NCBI RefSeq assembly: GCF_963678635.1
Contig: NC_087063.1
Span: 79,259,617-79,323,616 of the forward strand
Source: Symsagittifera roscoffensis
Taxonomy: Eukaryota > Xenacoelomorpha > Acoela > Convolutidae
Reading direction: 5' to 3'
Length of the DNA stretch: 64,000 nt
Part shown: positions 1 through 10,783 of the stretch, in pieces
Numbering within the stretch: the stretch's first letter is position 1
Layout: each line of letters opens with the position of its first letter
The notes under the pieces: generated by a model
Told to the model about the DNA's origin: nothing
Databases searched by the model: none
Seen by the model: only the letters and a program-made list of their open reading frames with translations
Position numbers and translations under genes: made by a program

Positions 1-2461
1 CCCGATACAGCCTCTGGTGCTGGCTTCGATCCAGTTAATGCTTCGTTGAAATTCTGCTTTTCGATCTCCTGCTTTAGTCGTTGTTCTATTTCTTTCGCTG
101 CCAGATCCTGCTTCACTTTGTTGATGGCCTCCGCTGCCGCCTTCTCATAATCTATTTCTGGGGCTTTCTTCGCCGTGGCCTCTGCTGCACTACCACATTG
201 TGTTACAGTTTTCATTGATTTCGTTGGTAGCTCTACATTTGGTCCCTCAAGTTTCTTCGTCTCAAATCCACCTTGTCTGTTTCTCTGGTTCTGCACCGCT
301 GCTAGCGCCAACTTGTGTTTCGGATGACTCTGATTCTTCACCGCTTCCCAAAACAACGGACAGTCCATCCTGAAGTGCCCTTCTTGGTTGAAGAAGAAGC
401 ATCTTGCTCCTATTTTGGTGATCAAGCCGCTATAGAACTCGTGTTCTTCCATCTGACTCATATCTTCCTCATCAGGTGCATATCCCAAACTCTTCATGCC
501 CTGTTTGTATGTCGTGCAATCCGCCACATGATGATCAACTGACCCGCAGTTAGCACACGACCTGCGTTTGTCCATGTCATCTCTGGGCTTGTACCATGGC
601 GACCTCTGTGGCTGACTCCCCCCTTGGGTGTTCCTGTTGTCTGACTACGAGTATTTCTTGGGTTTCATCAGCATGTATTCTCTTGACTTCTGCCTCATCT
701 CTTCTGGAGTTGGCGCATTATCTTTCGACAATGTGTAATACGTTGCTAACATCGTTCTCAAGTCATCACTCTTTACCCCATCAATGAACTTTGAGGCTAT
801 GCTGAAGTTTCTTCTGTTGGTAGATTCTTCTGGGTCACTCCTTCTTCTCAAGCTCTCGAGATCATCTAGGAACCTGTCTATCGATTCGTCATCTCTCTGT
901 CTCCTTTTTTCAAATCGCATCATCGCTTGATGACCCTTCATGCCTGAGCCGAATCTATTCAACAGTATTTCAAAGATTTTGTCCGCGGTATCGCGTTCTT
1001 CTTCTTTCTTCGCAACCACGCATTTTAATGCCGTGCCTTCTAAATTGCTGAGTATGGCTGTGCATGCTTGTCTTTCATCGTTCAAGTTGTCCTGTTCTAG
1101 GTGTAATCTCATCACTTCCACCCAAGTATCAAATCAATGCATCCATCAGAGTCATCTTTGAATTCTTTTGGCTTTTTGAATGTTTTTCTGGATTTTCCCT
1201 CTCTTCTATCATTTGAGTCAGTGTTCCTCGTGGCGAAGGCCTCTAGAGTTCTATTCATCATCTCCCAAGTGCTTGCCCATGTCATAGCATCCGGACCTGC
1301 GTTGCTGTTAGCTGTTGAGTCCCCCGGACCAGTCGTTGTACTAGACGTTCCATTCTTCATGATAGTTTTAGCAGCTGTTGGTGCTATGCTCACCGTATCC
1401 CGAGTTAAGGGCAACGGTGTCGATTGCCGTTTGTTCCTTTGTGGTTCCACAAAGTCAACTCTGGTGCCTTGCGTGCGATCCGCTGCCGGTCTTTCTTGTG
1501 AGGTAGAATTTCTCAAGATTGCATCCAATTTCGCCTGTATTGCACACGAACTTTCGGCCTGATTTTTGCTCATTGTGTCCATTCTCTTTTCCAGGCTACC
1601 TAATTGGCTGTTGACATCATCATATCGGTTTTTCAACTGTTGCATATCTTCTTTGATGTTCCTATCTCGTTCTTCATTGGTGGCTTCTACCTTATCTGTC
1701 ATCTCCTTGAGTCTCTCGTCTGTTGCCTTAGCCAGGTTGAAATAACTATCCAGATACTCGTGTTTGTTGTATCTTAATTCTTTTCTTATCACTTCTCTGT
1801 CTTCTTCGCTGTGCTTCAGTTTTTTGTCGATCTGATTCAGTTTTGCCATCAAGTCACCTAGCTCAAGAGTAGCCTCTTCATGGTCAGCCGTCGGTCTGTC
1901 TTTGGCCGTAGCTTCTGCTTTAGTTTGTTCCTCTCTTGGATTGGCTTCTGTCGTCTTCGTGCTCACTGTCCCAAATGTTCGTGCTCTTTCAGCTTTTGGT
2001 TCTTCAGTCATGTTTTCTTTCGTTTTTATTCCGACCATCATCGCCAACTTTTCTGTAAAAGATGTCTTTTTTACTTGAGAGTCTTCTTTCACCGTTTCTT
2101 CGGTGTTGCCTATTGCATCTTCCACATTGTCTATTGGTGAGAACTCTATGGGTTTCGGGTTTGGTTCTTCTGCTTTGGGCATTGGAGTTGACTCCGCCGC
2201 CATTTTCCCTGTTTCATCCACACTTTGATCAGGTGTCTCTAGATCAATCTCGATGGTGGGTTCTACTCGTTCCTCTTCCGTGCCCTCTTTTGCTCTGTTC
2301 TCCGTTGTACTCATTGTGCTGACCATATTAACTGAAAAGCTCTTCTTTGTTATCTTCGGACCCATTGATGTTGTTTTGCGTAGCGACGAATTATACTTTG
2401 TCTTTGCTTCGGTAGATCTTTTTTCAGCTACCGGTACCCTGCTCCGCCTCATTATTTGCAA
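1..2461 (-). pseudogene. Gag-like protein of LTR element I (runs off the left edge)
   Basis: A long retroelement Gag read on the minus strand. The N-terminal part (2461-1112, 449 codons) is rich in Lys, Glu, Thr and Ser, with a heptad-like charged stretch around residues 200-300 that looks like coiled coil. It then shifts frame near 1118, where four extra bases interrupt the reading, and continues (1121-645) through a helical capsid-like segment containing MMRFEKRRQRDDESIDRFL. A TAG at 645-647 interrupts it once more; the same frame continues to the window edge. Two CCHC zinc knuckles follow: the first (516-557, CANCGSVDHHVADC) is complete, while the second (360-401, CFFFNQEGHFRMDC) has Phe in place of its second Cys. 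The family (Gag of a Ty3/gypsy-like element) is inferred from the knuckles and from homology to the Gag at 40.8-43.2 kb, which precedes a protease and RT. Broken by one frameshift and one stop. Confidence 0.82.
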
Positions 2462-2670
2462 TTGTTATTATTTACAGTATTATTATCTACAAAATTTCTA
2501 CTCTAAGGTTAAAACTCTAAGTAAAAAGAAATTGACAATTCGCTAAAAACGATTTTTCTTAAACTCTTGAAAACTTTTATGTGTTAGGTTAGGATAGGGA
2601 ATGTGTTGTTATAATTGGTTACTTCAACCTAACTTAGTACTTTTGTAGTACCCCCTTCCTAATACTGTTC

Positions 2671-3450
2671 CAAGACTTTCTCTCTACCGTCCCAAGACTA
2701 TTCAGTGTTGTCCCAGTACTTCTTGTTGGTATCCTCAGACCAATGTCCCAAGACCAACGTCCCTAGACCAACGTCCCAAGACCAACGTCCCAAGACTAAC
2801 GTCCCGAGACCAATGTCCCAAGACTAACGTCCCAAGACCAACGTCCCAAGACCAAAGTCCCAAGACCAATGTCCCGAGACCAATGTCCCAAGACTAACGT
2901 CCCAAGACTAGTGTCCCAAGATCAACGTCCCAAGACCAATGGCCCAAGACCAACGTCCCAAGACTAATGTCCCAAGACCAATGGCCCAAGACCATCGTCC
3001 CAAGACCAACGTCCCAAGACTGATGTCCCAAGACCAATGGCCCAAGACTAACGTCCCAAGACTAACGTCCCAAGACCAATGGCCCCAGACTAATGTCCCA
3101 AGACTAACGTCCCAAGACCAATGGCCCAAGACCAACGTCCCAAGACTAATGTCCCAAGACCAATGGCCCAAGACCAACGTCCCAAGACCAACGTCCCAAG
3201 ACTAATGTCCCAAGACCAACGTCCCAAGACCAATGGCCCAAGACCAACGTCCCAAGACTAATGTCCCAAGACCAATGGCCCAAGACCAACGTCCCAAGAC
3301 CAACGTCCCAAGACTAATGTCCCAAGACCAATGGCCCAAGACCAACGTCCCAAGACTAACGTCCCAAGACTGTTTCGTACCAAGACTGCTCTGGTCCAAG
3401 ACTGCCAAGGCTGCACTGTCCCAAGACTTCTTCGGTACTATCCCAAGACT
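2671..3450. repeat. 14-bp minisatellite (CAACGTCCCAAGAC)n
   Basis: About 45 uninterrupted copies of a 14-bp unit fill 2741-3370, with decayed copies on both sides. Variation is mostly confined to the first four bases (CAAC, TAAC, CAAT, CAATGG variants), while TCCCAAGAC is nearly invariant. Because three units make 42 bp, reading frames stay open on both strands and give spurious repetitive ORFs. Confidence 0.95.
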
Positions 3451-4333
3451 CGTCACTGAGTGTCTGGATATCGGATCTCTTTCTTCTTCGTTGTAGGGAC
3501 TTCTTGGTTCACTGTACCTTGTACCACCACTCAAGCTCTAGTGAAAATTTTCCCAAAAACCCTCTCTTGATGGCCAAATGCTGACCCCCCTTTTTTAGTT
3601 ACCTCTTTTTCAATGTTCCCAGCAATTGAAAGTCAAAACTTGTGCGCAGGTATCTTGTGATCACCTGTTTGTATAAAAACCAATCGCAAATCTTCACCAA
3701 AATGCAACAGTATATAAAAAAAAATTTTAAAACAGAAAAACAATAAAACAGAGAAATCAGCCCACCTAAAATTCAAAGGAGACAACTGTCGACCTTCTAT
3801 CGAAAAAAATGTCTGGTACCTAATTGCCACGCGTTTTCCTCCCCCCACTAGCGATCTTATGGGGTATCACAAAAACTGTCTATATCCGTTCCCCCCTACC
3901 AATCCAACCAGCGTACCAATCTTAACTCGAGTTAAATTTTGGATATCCACCTATTATTACCAACGCGTGTTGATGGCTAATGTAACACAATCAACGATGT
4001 CGATTAATTAGTTACTCTTCTTTCCCCCCTTTTTACAATTTACAACCGCCAACCTCTAACCTAACCAGCCCCCCTACTAACCTCCCCCCTCTTTAGCCTC
4101 CCTTAAGCGCCGGGTGCTAAACCTCTCGAGAGAAAACCGTAGACCTGTTTCCAGGCCTGCTTGAGTAAAAACTGTCTCAAAACAATGGGACTCCGCTTAT
4201 CCAATTTTACACTTATTTCCTGTAATGTAATGTGGAATCTAACGATACCCGTTGCTCGACTTGAGAACACCCCTGTGCGTCCTCTTGTAGTGGTCCTGTG
4301 CTGGTTGTCTCTGTTCTGCACTTGACAGCAGAA

Positions 4334-4540
4334 CCACTTTCCCACTCGACTGGTCACCTCTTCCAATCAAGTCTCCTAGTGGTCCGTTTCGATCCTTGTG
4401 AACCACTTTCCCACTCGACTGGTCACCCTTTCCAGTCAAGTCTCCTTGTGGTCCAGTTCGATCCTTGTGAACCATTTTCCCACTCGACTGGTCACCCTTT
4501 CCAGTCAAGTCTCCTAGTGGTCCGGTTGGGTCGCAATCTA
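4334..4540 (-). repeat. Three tandem 69-bp repeats
   Basis: Copies begin at 4334, 4403 and 4472 and share the core CCCACTCGACTGGTCACC. The unit is 23 codons long, so on the minus strand it reads as a 23-residue repeat (GDLTGKGDQSSGK core) inside a 109-codon open frame (4568-4239). It lies in the leader, so translation is doubtful; the frame could simply be a by-product of the unit length. Confidence 0.85.
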
Positions 4541-4970
4541 TCTGAAAACCCTTAACAACGCCCCCCACTCGGGCACCTTGCTGAAGTCACTGGTTTAAAT
4601 TGCTAGATTGATCGAAACGATCGGTCTTATAAAACAGTATGTGTATACTATTTAATTAATACAAAGGTTTGATCCAACTAATTTGGTATCAAAGTCACTG
4701 TCTTTTTTCGTTTTATGGTTTTTGTTCCTTTTTGTATTCTTTTTTGCTCGTGTTTTTGTCCCCCTAGTTGCCCCCCTTCACTCGGTTAGCTAAGCATCGT
4801 TCGGAGAGCGTACCAGGAAGTTTTCTTGAGTTTTCTTAAAAAGCTATCACGGTACAACCGGAAGGTTTACACGTTCCCGCTGAACCGTACCACCGGTAAT
4901 CTAGAATGGGCATGTAGCCCGGAGCTGTGTCAATTGGGTTCGACTCCGTAGTCATGATGTCGTAAGAACA

Positions 4971-4983
4971 CCCAGGAGCGCCA
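4971..4983 (-). promoter_or_regulatory. Primer binding site of element I
   Basis: The minus strand reads TGGCGCTCCTGGG, beginning with the TGG expected of a site complementary to a tRNA 3' CCA end. It lies 11 bases inside the LTR edge. The identical 13-mer abuts the LTR at 13,052-13,064. I cannot assign the primer tRNA with confidence. Confidence 0.75.
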
Positions 4984-4994
4984 TAAAAACACTA

Positions 4995-5877
4995 TGTAAC
5001 ATTCGTCTACTGCAGTCACACATGAGGCTTAAGAAAAATAGGCCATATAACCATTGGCTCAAGAGTCAGGGACACTATCTCTTGTGTTTTTCTACCTCAA
5101 ATCAGCGAAGCCAATTCGGCTCGTTTGTGACATGAGACTACGACCCGTTACAGCTTAAAGGCTACTACTAAAATATCCCCCCACTCTAGAATTAGGAACG
5201 TCCCTATAATAGGTCTCTGGATACCCAAAATACGTGAACGCCGTTAAAAACCGGGTCGGAACAATCCGCTTAGTTACTTTTTATTGGGCAGTGGAACTTT
5301 GATCCATTTCAGATGGATCAACCTAAAACTCGCCTTATCTCAACATAACTATCATAAAATATACTCGAGAAATTTAAATTGAGAACTAACATGTCGATGC
5401 GCTTGAGTATGAGGAGTAATTAAAAGATGAGCAGCTCGAGAATCAAATAATATAACTAAATAAGTTTGATGCTAATTAGTTTTAACAACAGAAGTAAGTT
5501 CTGTCTCAAGAATCAAAGTTTCTGCATGAACCATCGGGACACTTGAGTTGTCCTTTCTTCCATTGAATGTTCACTCTGTTCCGTTCGAATAATCGTCCTT
5601 TCTCAAGTCTGTGTTCTATTCTCCTGTTTTCGGGATAAGACAGCTCTACTCTCTTATTATTTCGTATCGAGAAATTGCGAATAGCAATTTCCTGCCTTTT
5701 TCTTGAGTAGTTTCCCGCAATTGTTAATTCGGTCGTTCTGATTTTTCACTTTTTGTTTTCAGTTGGTTCGAGAAAACTGAGCATGACAAGCTTCATTTGA
5801 AATTTTTAAAATTGAAACTTCACTCCAAAATTACGTGTTTCTCAAGGTCAAACCTCCAGACATGACCGACTGGCACA
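4995..5877 (-). repeat. 5' LTR of element I (LTR family 2)
   Basis: The plus strand starts TGTAACATTCG and ends CTGGCACA, giving TGT...ACA ends. A second copy of the same sequence spans 51,921-52,772 with the same two ends and the same 11-base spacer to a primer-site-like sequence. In the minus direction the element reads LTR, primer site, leader, Gag. Right of 5877 is unrelated sequence. Confidence 0.75.
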
Positions 5878-6093
5878 TATCCAGGTGAACTATCTGGAGA
5901 CGGCAACTTCATGGCTAGACCCTTCATGCCATTGTTTATTCTGCTTATTTGGTCTGATTCAGAGGGCGTCAAACCAGTGGAATCAGTAGCACTTGAATAC
6001 CGTGTTTGATAGATGGGATCGCTCACGCTAGCCGCTGGATGAGAATACCGCGAAGTATAGTAGTAGTAGCAGTAGTAGTTGTATTGTATATGC
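5878..6093 (-). pseudogene. Fragment of the exon-like (GTA)n unit
   Basis: The minus strand encodes a Tyr run followed by TSRYSHPAASVSDPIYQ and on to KLPSPDSSPG, matching the N-terminal part of the units at 46.8-49.4 kb. The 3' part, including the splice donor, is missing: the fragment is cut where it meets the LTR at 5877. On its other side it abuts the TGTAACATTCG edge of LTR family 1, just as in the other copies. The associated (GTA)n tract is short here (about 6058-6085). Confidence 0.7.
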
Positions 6094-6278
6094 TGTAACA
6101 TTCGCCCGAAGTACATATCGACGGAAAATAAAGTTAGGTCATAAGACGACTGGCCAACGTCTAACCAAAGCTCTACATGCCTTTCACCGTCTCTACCAAA
6201 GCCAGTTCTTGGTGTGGTCCTTTAACATCGGTTCGACAAAATCATTACTGTTTTGGGCTATCGGTAAGAACACTCAGA

Positions 6279-8071
6279 TTTTTTTTTTCAAATCAAATCA
6301 CATATTTATAGAAGAAACTGTACAAGATCAACAACAAAACGTATTTACAGATATACAATGAAACAAACGGGTACATAAAACTAATAAAAATTATGAAGCG
6401 ACATCGGCAGCTGCTGAGTTCAACAGAAAATCTTCCGCTAATGATGATTCCTGGCATACTGAACTACTGTTGAATGGAGTACGGGTACCTCGAATACAAA
6501 TTATAACAGATTTTAATATACAGATTGATAGACGGGTTCTCAGATAGTTGATACAGGTTGAATAAGAGTTGCCATCTTCGCTCCGGGAAAGTTTAACAGC
6601 TACTTGTTTGAGAAAAATGCAGCATTCTTTTCCCATTCCCCCGTTAGTGCCGAAGACCAGCGGCGTGAAGGAACTGTTCTCCACCTCGACATTTCTTTCC
6701 AGATACTTTCTTTTTTTCTCGTTTTCTTGTGATTTGAAGATTTCAGTTGTAGCATCGGTGCCATGTGAGGGAGCGTTAACATGTGTGACCCGAACGTCAA
6801 AAAACGTAGTCTGTCCAGTCTCCCAAAAGTCGCTTGTTTAGATGTCTAGCCTCGCGTCATCTTCAGTTGATGTGGTATGTAATCTGAATTCTTCGTTATC
6901 AATTTTTGTCAGTTGTGGTTCGACTTCCATATTGTTGCATATCCTTGTTAGCGACCCTGCAAGAAGGTTCCCAAGTTTGTCATGCCTCCCGGATATGAAA
7001 CCACCTTTTTTACAGCTCAGGGCTTGGTCAACGGAAAAAACGTTTCCGTGTGGGCAATTGCGGGGGATATTTTGCAGGGGAATATTGTATCGTAATCTCA
7101 GCGAGTCTCGAAATTCGGTTTTTGTGAGGTTCATTCCTTGGTTTTTTAGAGGTAGGGCGGTTAGCCAGGTACTAGCTCCCTTGTCTGTGAATAAATTTGT
7201 TCTCCAGAACACATTCTATTGGTTCGAGCATATCAGCTATTTCAGTTATAGTCCGAAACAAGTATGTAAACTTATTTTTAAATCCTTTGCTTAACGCAGA
7301 GAATGCTGCATGTGGTTGTGAAACGGCGAACCCACTCAACACGTTCAATTCCTTAGCCCATATTTCAACTTTATCTTTGCAGTAAGCAGTCTTGAAATCT
7401 TGAGAACCAAGTGCTGCACCCAAGTGCTTTTTGCCGTATATAGTGACATTTATTGTTCCATTAAACATCACTTTTGTCTTTTCACTCAGACTCTCCGATT
7501 TCACTACAAGCCAGCATTTCAGTTTGTTAACAAAATAACCGTCTTTCTTTCCTTCTTCAATTAGTTTCCCGTACCACTTCCATAAGTTCGCAATACTTCC
7601 GTATCCGGTGGCGTCATCTGCCAGCCATGCTTGCTTCACCTCAGTTTGTTCGGCAAGTACATTGATTAGTCGTCTGGTGTTGATAGAGAACCAGGGCATC
7701 GCGAGTGGATATCCTTGCGTGGTTCCTTCACTTGATTTTAATTCCCCACCTCCTATCACAAATAATTGCGATGGCTGCCTGTATGTGTTTATTAAATATG
7801 TGGCAATCGTTGGGCACAGTACTTGTATGTTGTTTAGAGCCACTGCTCTGTTCATGGAGTTGAAGGCATTTGAGGCGTCGATCATTATCACAGCTTCCGA
7901 GTTCTCTTCCTCGTAGAGTTCTTTCATAGCATGAATATCAGCTTCTGCACCAGCTTCGAATCCGGCACATGTTTTCAGGTCTCCTGCGGCTTCCTTGATC
8001 GGGTCTTTGAATGCGTGGACAATACATTTGCCTAGAAGTCTACGGAGAACGTCCCCGACCCCGATTACCCA
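6279..8071 (-). mobile_element. 5'-truncated non-LTR retrotransposon nested in an LTR
   Basis: Minus-strand RT coding sequence (8071-6391) is followed by about 100 bases of 3' UTR and a run of ten A (plus-strand T at 6279-6288), the expected 3' end of a target-primed insertion. The 5' side stops abruptly at 8071, where LTR sequence resumes. The element is therefore younger than the LTR it splits. Confidence 0.8.
6391..8071 (-). pseudogene. Reverse transcriptase with C-terminal Cys/His and DVR module (non-LTR type)
   Basis: Translation begins inside the fingers at 8071 (VIGVGDVLRRLLGK, then CAGFEAGAEADIHAM). Motif A is MIDASNAFNSMNR, motif B SSEGTTQGYPLAM (the usual Asp after the Gly is Tyr) and motif C AWLADDATG. 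The C-terminal half has a cysteine-containing segment CPHGNVFSVDQALSCKKGGF, then ARLDI and FFDVRVTHVN, which together resemble the restriction-like endonuclease arrangement of some non-LTR families. It ends GTNGGMGKECC and a 100-residue tail. A frameshift lies near 7195 and one TAA (6838-6840) interrupts the C-terminal half; otherwise that half is a single frame down to 6391. I recognise the family by memory as abundant in cnidarian and other aquatic genomes but cannot name its clade. Confidence 0.8.
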
Positions 8072-8280
8072 ACCTCAGTATCCCCAGACCATGAGGTCAC
8101 TCTTAAAAACAGGGCTACTACGATTTATTATATTACGATTGTTTTTGTTCAGTAGATAAAAATCATCATCTTCATCGAAGATGGATCAACCCTTTCCCTT
8201 AACTCCTATCTTCTCATCGTCGGAAAATGAATTCAGATGTTAGATAAATTCAATTCAGGACATACCCGGGAAGCTAAAAA

Positions 8281-8290
8281 TTTATATAAG
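8281..8290 (-). promoter_or_regulatory. TATA box in the element II 3' LTR
   Basis: The minus strand reads CTTATATAAA, identical to the box at 13,501-13,510 in the other LTR and in the same relative position. Confidence 0.55.
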
Positions 8291-8319
8291 ACAGTTTCAG
8301 TTCAAGTCCCGAGACCCCT

Positions 8320-8337
8320 CCGGATTCCTGAATCCGG
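8320..8337. promoter_or_regulatory. Perfect 8-bp dyad CCGGATTC-CT-GAATCCGG in the LTR
   Basis: An inverted repeat with two central bases, upstream of the TATA box in U3. Its left half is the same CCCCTCCGGATT core repeated many times in the leader. The dyad is weakened in the other LTRs (13,537 and 49,898). Confidence 0.6.
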
Positions 8338-8402
8338 GAAAATAACACCCTTATCTCCTTTCCGGAAGGCTGTTTCTACCCTTCACCGTTGTTGTGAATG
8401 GC

Positions 8403-8436
8403 CTTGCAACGATTGTAGCGACACAATCGTTGCAAG
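8403..8436. promoter_or_regulatory. 14-bp perfect dyad in LTR U3
   Basis: CTTGCAACGATTGT (8403-8416) and its reverse complement (8423-8436) flank six bases. The equivalent sequence at 49,994-50,025 keeps a 13-bp dyad with a paired C:G to T:A change, while the copy near 13,625 has decayed. It lies upstream of the TATA box, so it is more likely a protein-binding or cruciform site than an RNA hairpin. Confidence 0.65.
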
Positions 8437-8654
8437 TCGGAGCGGTATCTGCTAATTCTGCTATTCGTTGTAGCTTTTTGCTCGCAATTCTCGTTGTTGT
8501 CGTCGTTGCAACTATCGTTGTTGTGTTTTTATTCTGGTTTTCTTCCAAAATGGTCGTTTTTGGTGTTTCTCAGAAATATGACGTCATCATTCGAAATTTT
8601 AAAAATTTGAAATACCAGAATATTCTAGCCTTCACAGTTTGACTAATCGTTCCA

Positions 8655-9575
8655 AAAATACTGTTAATCCTTCAAAACTGCTAATTCGGAAGGTTTGCTG
8701 CTAAAATTTCGAACTTTCATTTTCGTCCATTCTGGTCGAATGTCACATACTCCCCGGACAGCCCGGCCAATGTCCCCGTTGAATCTCGCAATGTTCGTAA
8801 AATTGGTACAGTGTCATCGAACAGAATTTACAAAATGCACGAAATTACTCTTATCTACGTCATATCGACTCACTGCAGAATAAAAATAGTATCATACTAC
8901 ACTACTATAGCCTCCCAATTTCTTTCACTAATCTGCACATTCGAGGATATGACCTAAGATATTTTTCTGACTTCCAATGTCAATGTCCTGATATGAAACT
9001 TTTCTCCTAGGTTTTAAAAGGTGTTAGTTTGCAGGACAGTCCTGCCAACCAACAAGCTTAAATTATCCTACTATGCTTCTTCCCTTCGGAAATTTTACTT
9101 GTCATTGGTCCTGAATAATAAAATTAAAAAACTCTGTGGTTAGAAAGAACAATGAAACAATCTACCTCTTCGAGAAATTACCCAAGCTTTTCACGTCACC
9201 ACAAAGTTATCAGTCGTCCTAGTTGGTTAAAAACAGTCGTGCAGGCTGGAATATTTAAATACACTCTTTGCTCAAGCCTTTCTAAATAAATAGTATGTGT
9301 CTCTAAAGCCACTAACCGAAATCAAAATGCAAATATATAAATACAACAAATACTTTAATGTTCAAAACTCAACTAAATGTTTTTTTATAGTTTTCAATTA
9401 CAACTTGGTTGCTTGGTTTTTCACTTGAGTTTTTTTGTCACATACAAAACAATTCTGAGTTTCAACTTCTTCTCTTTCGTACTTCTTTGTTTCTTCTTTT
9501 TTTGTCGTTTAGAAGTTCTAAAACTTCTAACTTCTTCAAATTTCTTCTTTTCGCATCTTGTTTTTTGGCCATTTG
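8655..9575 (-). other. 3' noncoding region of element II
   Basis: No coding sequence. It is homologous to the noncoding parts of the units in the 14-27 kb array, sharing the CATACTCCCCGGACAGCCCGG block, the GGACAGTCCTGCCAACCAAC block near 9040 and the TTTCTAAATAAATAGTA block near 9285. It starts directly at the LTR edge. No strong polypurine tract is visible next to the LTR. Confidence 0.6.
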
Positions 9576-10380
9576 TCAATGCTCCATCTCCCCCTCCTGC
9601 GACAATGACTCTGCAATTTCAGTTTCTGTGTCTTGCAACACATCGTTAGCTTTTCTGACGCTGTTGGAAGCAGTCCTCCAACTTGTCTGCTCTTCTATTC
9701 TTTGTATACAACAAGGTAGGGGATCCACGTTAGATTCTCTGTTCCTGCAGAAGCTGTTGTGGAGACACAACGTCACGTTTCTCTCCAAGTCTTCCTTCAA
9801 CATCTCTCTTTTCCTTTCCACTACGTTCGTGTGTCCAGGAAATTTTCTTCACTTCGGTGGTTACTGCATTCGGATGAGTTATGAAAGCTCGCTTAAAAGC
9901 CCCTGCCCCAATGTCCAGCTGATACACACTGTACACTCTGCCGTGCTTCGACATATGCTTTTTGGCATATTCATACAACCACGCAGTCATGTTGGCTCTA
10001 AACCGTGGCATCAGTCGTCTTCTTGCCCATATCCTTTTCACTTCCCTCGGAATGTTCAGGATCTTGCACATTGTCTCAAAAAGATATAATTCTTTCAGAC
10101 ACTCCAATTTCAGCAATTGTTCTCTCGTTGGCGCCTCCTGTCTTTTATTCTCCTTCACATGAGCTTCCAACCATCGTATCGCCATCATAACTCCCACTAT
10201 CATTATCGTTATGGGCCGTGATGAGTCTGGTAAACCCATGGAGAGCAGCTCTCCAGAGTCCCAGATCAACACCAGATTACTACGCCCGGTGTACCACCAT
10301 GTTTGCAGCAAGCAATGGGAGGGAAACTCATCATGTGTTAACATGATGCTCCTCGAATTACGCTTTCCCGAAGCTTCCAC
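9576..10380 (-). pseudogene. Distal ORF of the element family, C-terminal part
   Basis: A 216-codon open frame (10,380-9730) continues in a shifted frame to 9576. It begins EASGKRNSRSIM and includes GRSNLVLIWDSGELLSMG, RWLEAHVKEN, FRANMTAWLYEYAKKH and QLDIGAGAFKRAF. All of these have close matches in the units at 21.2-22.1 kb and 24.6-25.6 kb. No known domain is recognised. The frame is the best preserved copy of this part of the protein. The start is an artefact: the N-terminal region has been deleted and replaced by Gag sequence. Confidence 0.65.
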
Positions 10381-10783
10381 CTCCGTTGCTTGGCCCTGTA
10401 TTTCTATTCTGCCCAGTTCGCATTTCCGAATTTGTCATACTCACAAAGTCTCTTGACTGGCATGGTGTGTTTGTGTCTTTGCTTATCGTTCTCACCACAC
10501 CAAATTTGTCCATGGTTCCAGTTTCTCTTTCGGTGTATACCTCATTCTCCTGGGTCGAACTTTTGAGATTGACTCGAGATCCAAAGTCAACTTGCTCGTG
10601 ATCGTCCTCTTCTTTCTCCTGGGATTCACCTTCATCGCATGTACCCGCTTCCATGGTAAATGGAAAGATGTTTCCAAAAGTGTTCTTCACTCTTTCTGAA
10701 AACGTTGCCTGTTTCTCCGTTACGCCTGCCATCATAGTGTTTTCGGGTTTTTTTGAAGGGCAAGTTACCAGTGCAGTCACCAC
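10358..10783 (-). pseudogene. Gag N-terminal fragment of element II
   Basis: 141 codons with ATFSERVKNTFGNIFPF and an acidic stretch, then FGVVRTISKDTNTP. Both segments match the Gag at 42.5-42.8 kb. The frame ends shortly after the deletion joint near 10,370-10,400, where it runs into the distal ORF out of frame. The fusion shows that the Gag and the distal ORF belong to one element. Confidence 0.7.

Larger units (their letters stand above)
2462..4970 (-). other. Long untranslated leader of element I
   Basis: This 2.5-kb interval lies between the Gag start and the primer binding site. It has no convincing coding sequence. It is dominated by a 14-bp minisatellite, three 69-bp repeats and unstructured pyrimidine-rich sequence. 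Its last 150 bases next to the primer site resemble the matching part of the element II leader (shared AAAAGCTAT...CACGGTA...CCGGAAGG blocks), so the two families are related. Confidence 0.65.
6094..8654 (-). repeat. 3' LTR of element II, interrupted by a LINE
   Basis: 6094-6278 matches the start of the LTR at 13,065 (TGTAACATTCGCCCG and following 180 bases), and 8072-8654 matches the remainder (CTCAGTATCCCCAGACC to AATCGTTCCA). The interval between is a 5'-truncated non-LTR element. About 45 bases of LTR sequence are missing at the junction. CTCAG occurs at both junctions and may be the target-site duplication. Confidence 0.75.

Noticed and set aside
2671-3450. CRISPR-like array or repetitive protein gene
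   Set aside because: The 14-bp units have no spacers, and the open frames on both strands follow from the unit length. It is a minisatellite in a retroelement leader.
4971-4983. Fragment of a tRNA gene
   Set aside because: Only 13 bases match a tRNA 3' end and the position next to an LTR explains them as a primer binding site.
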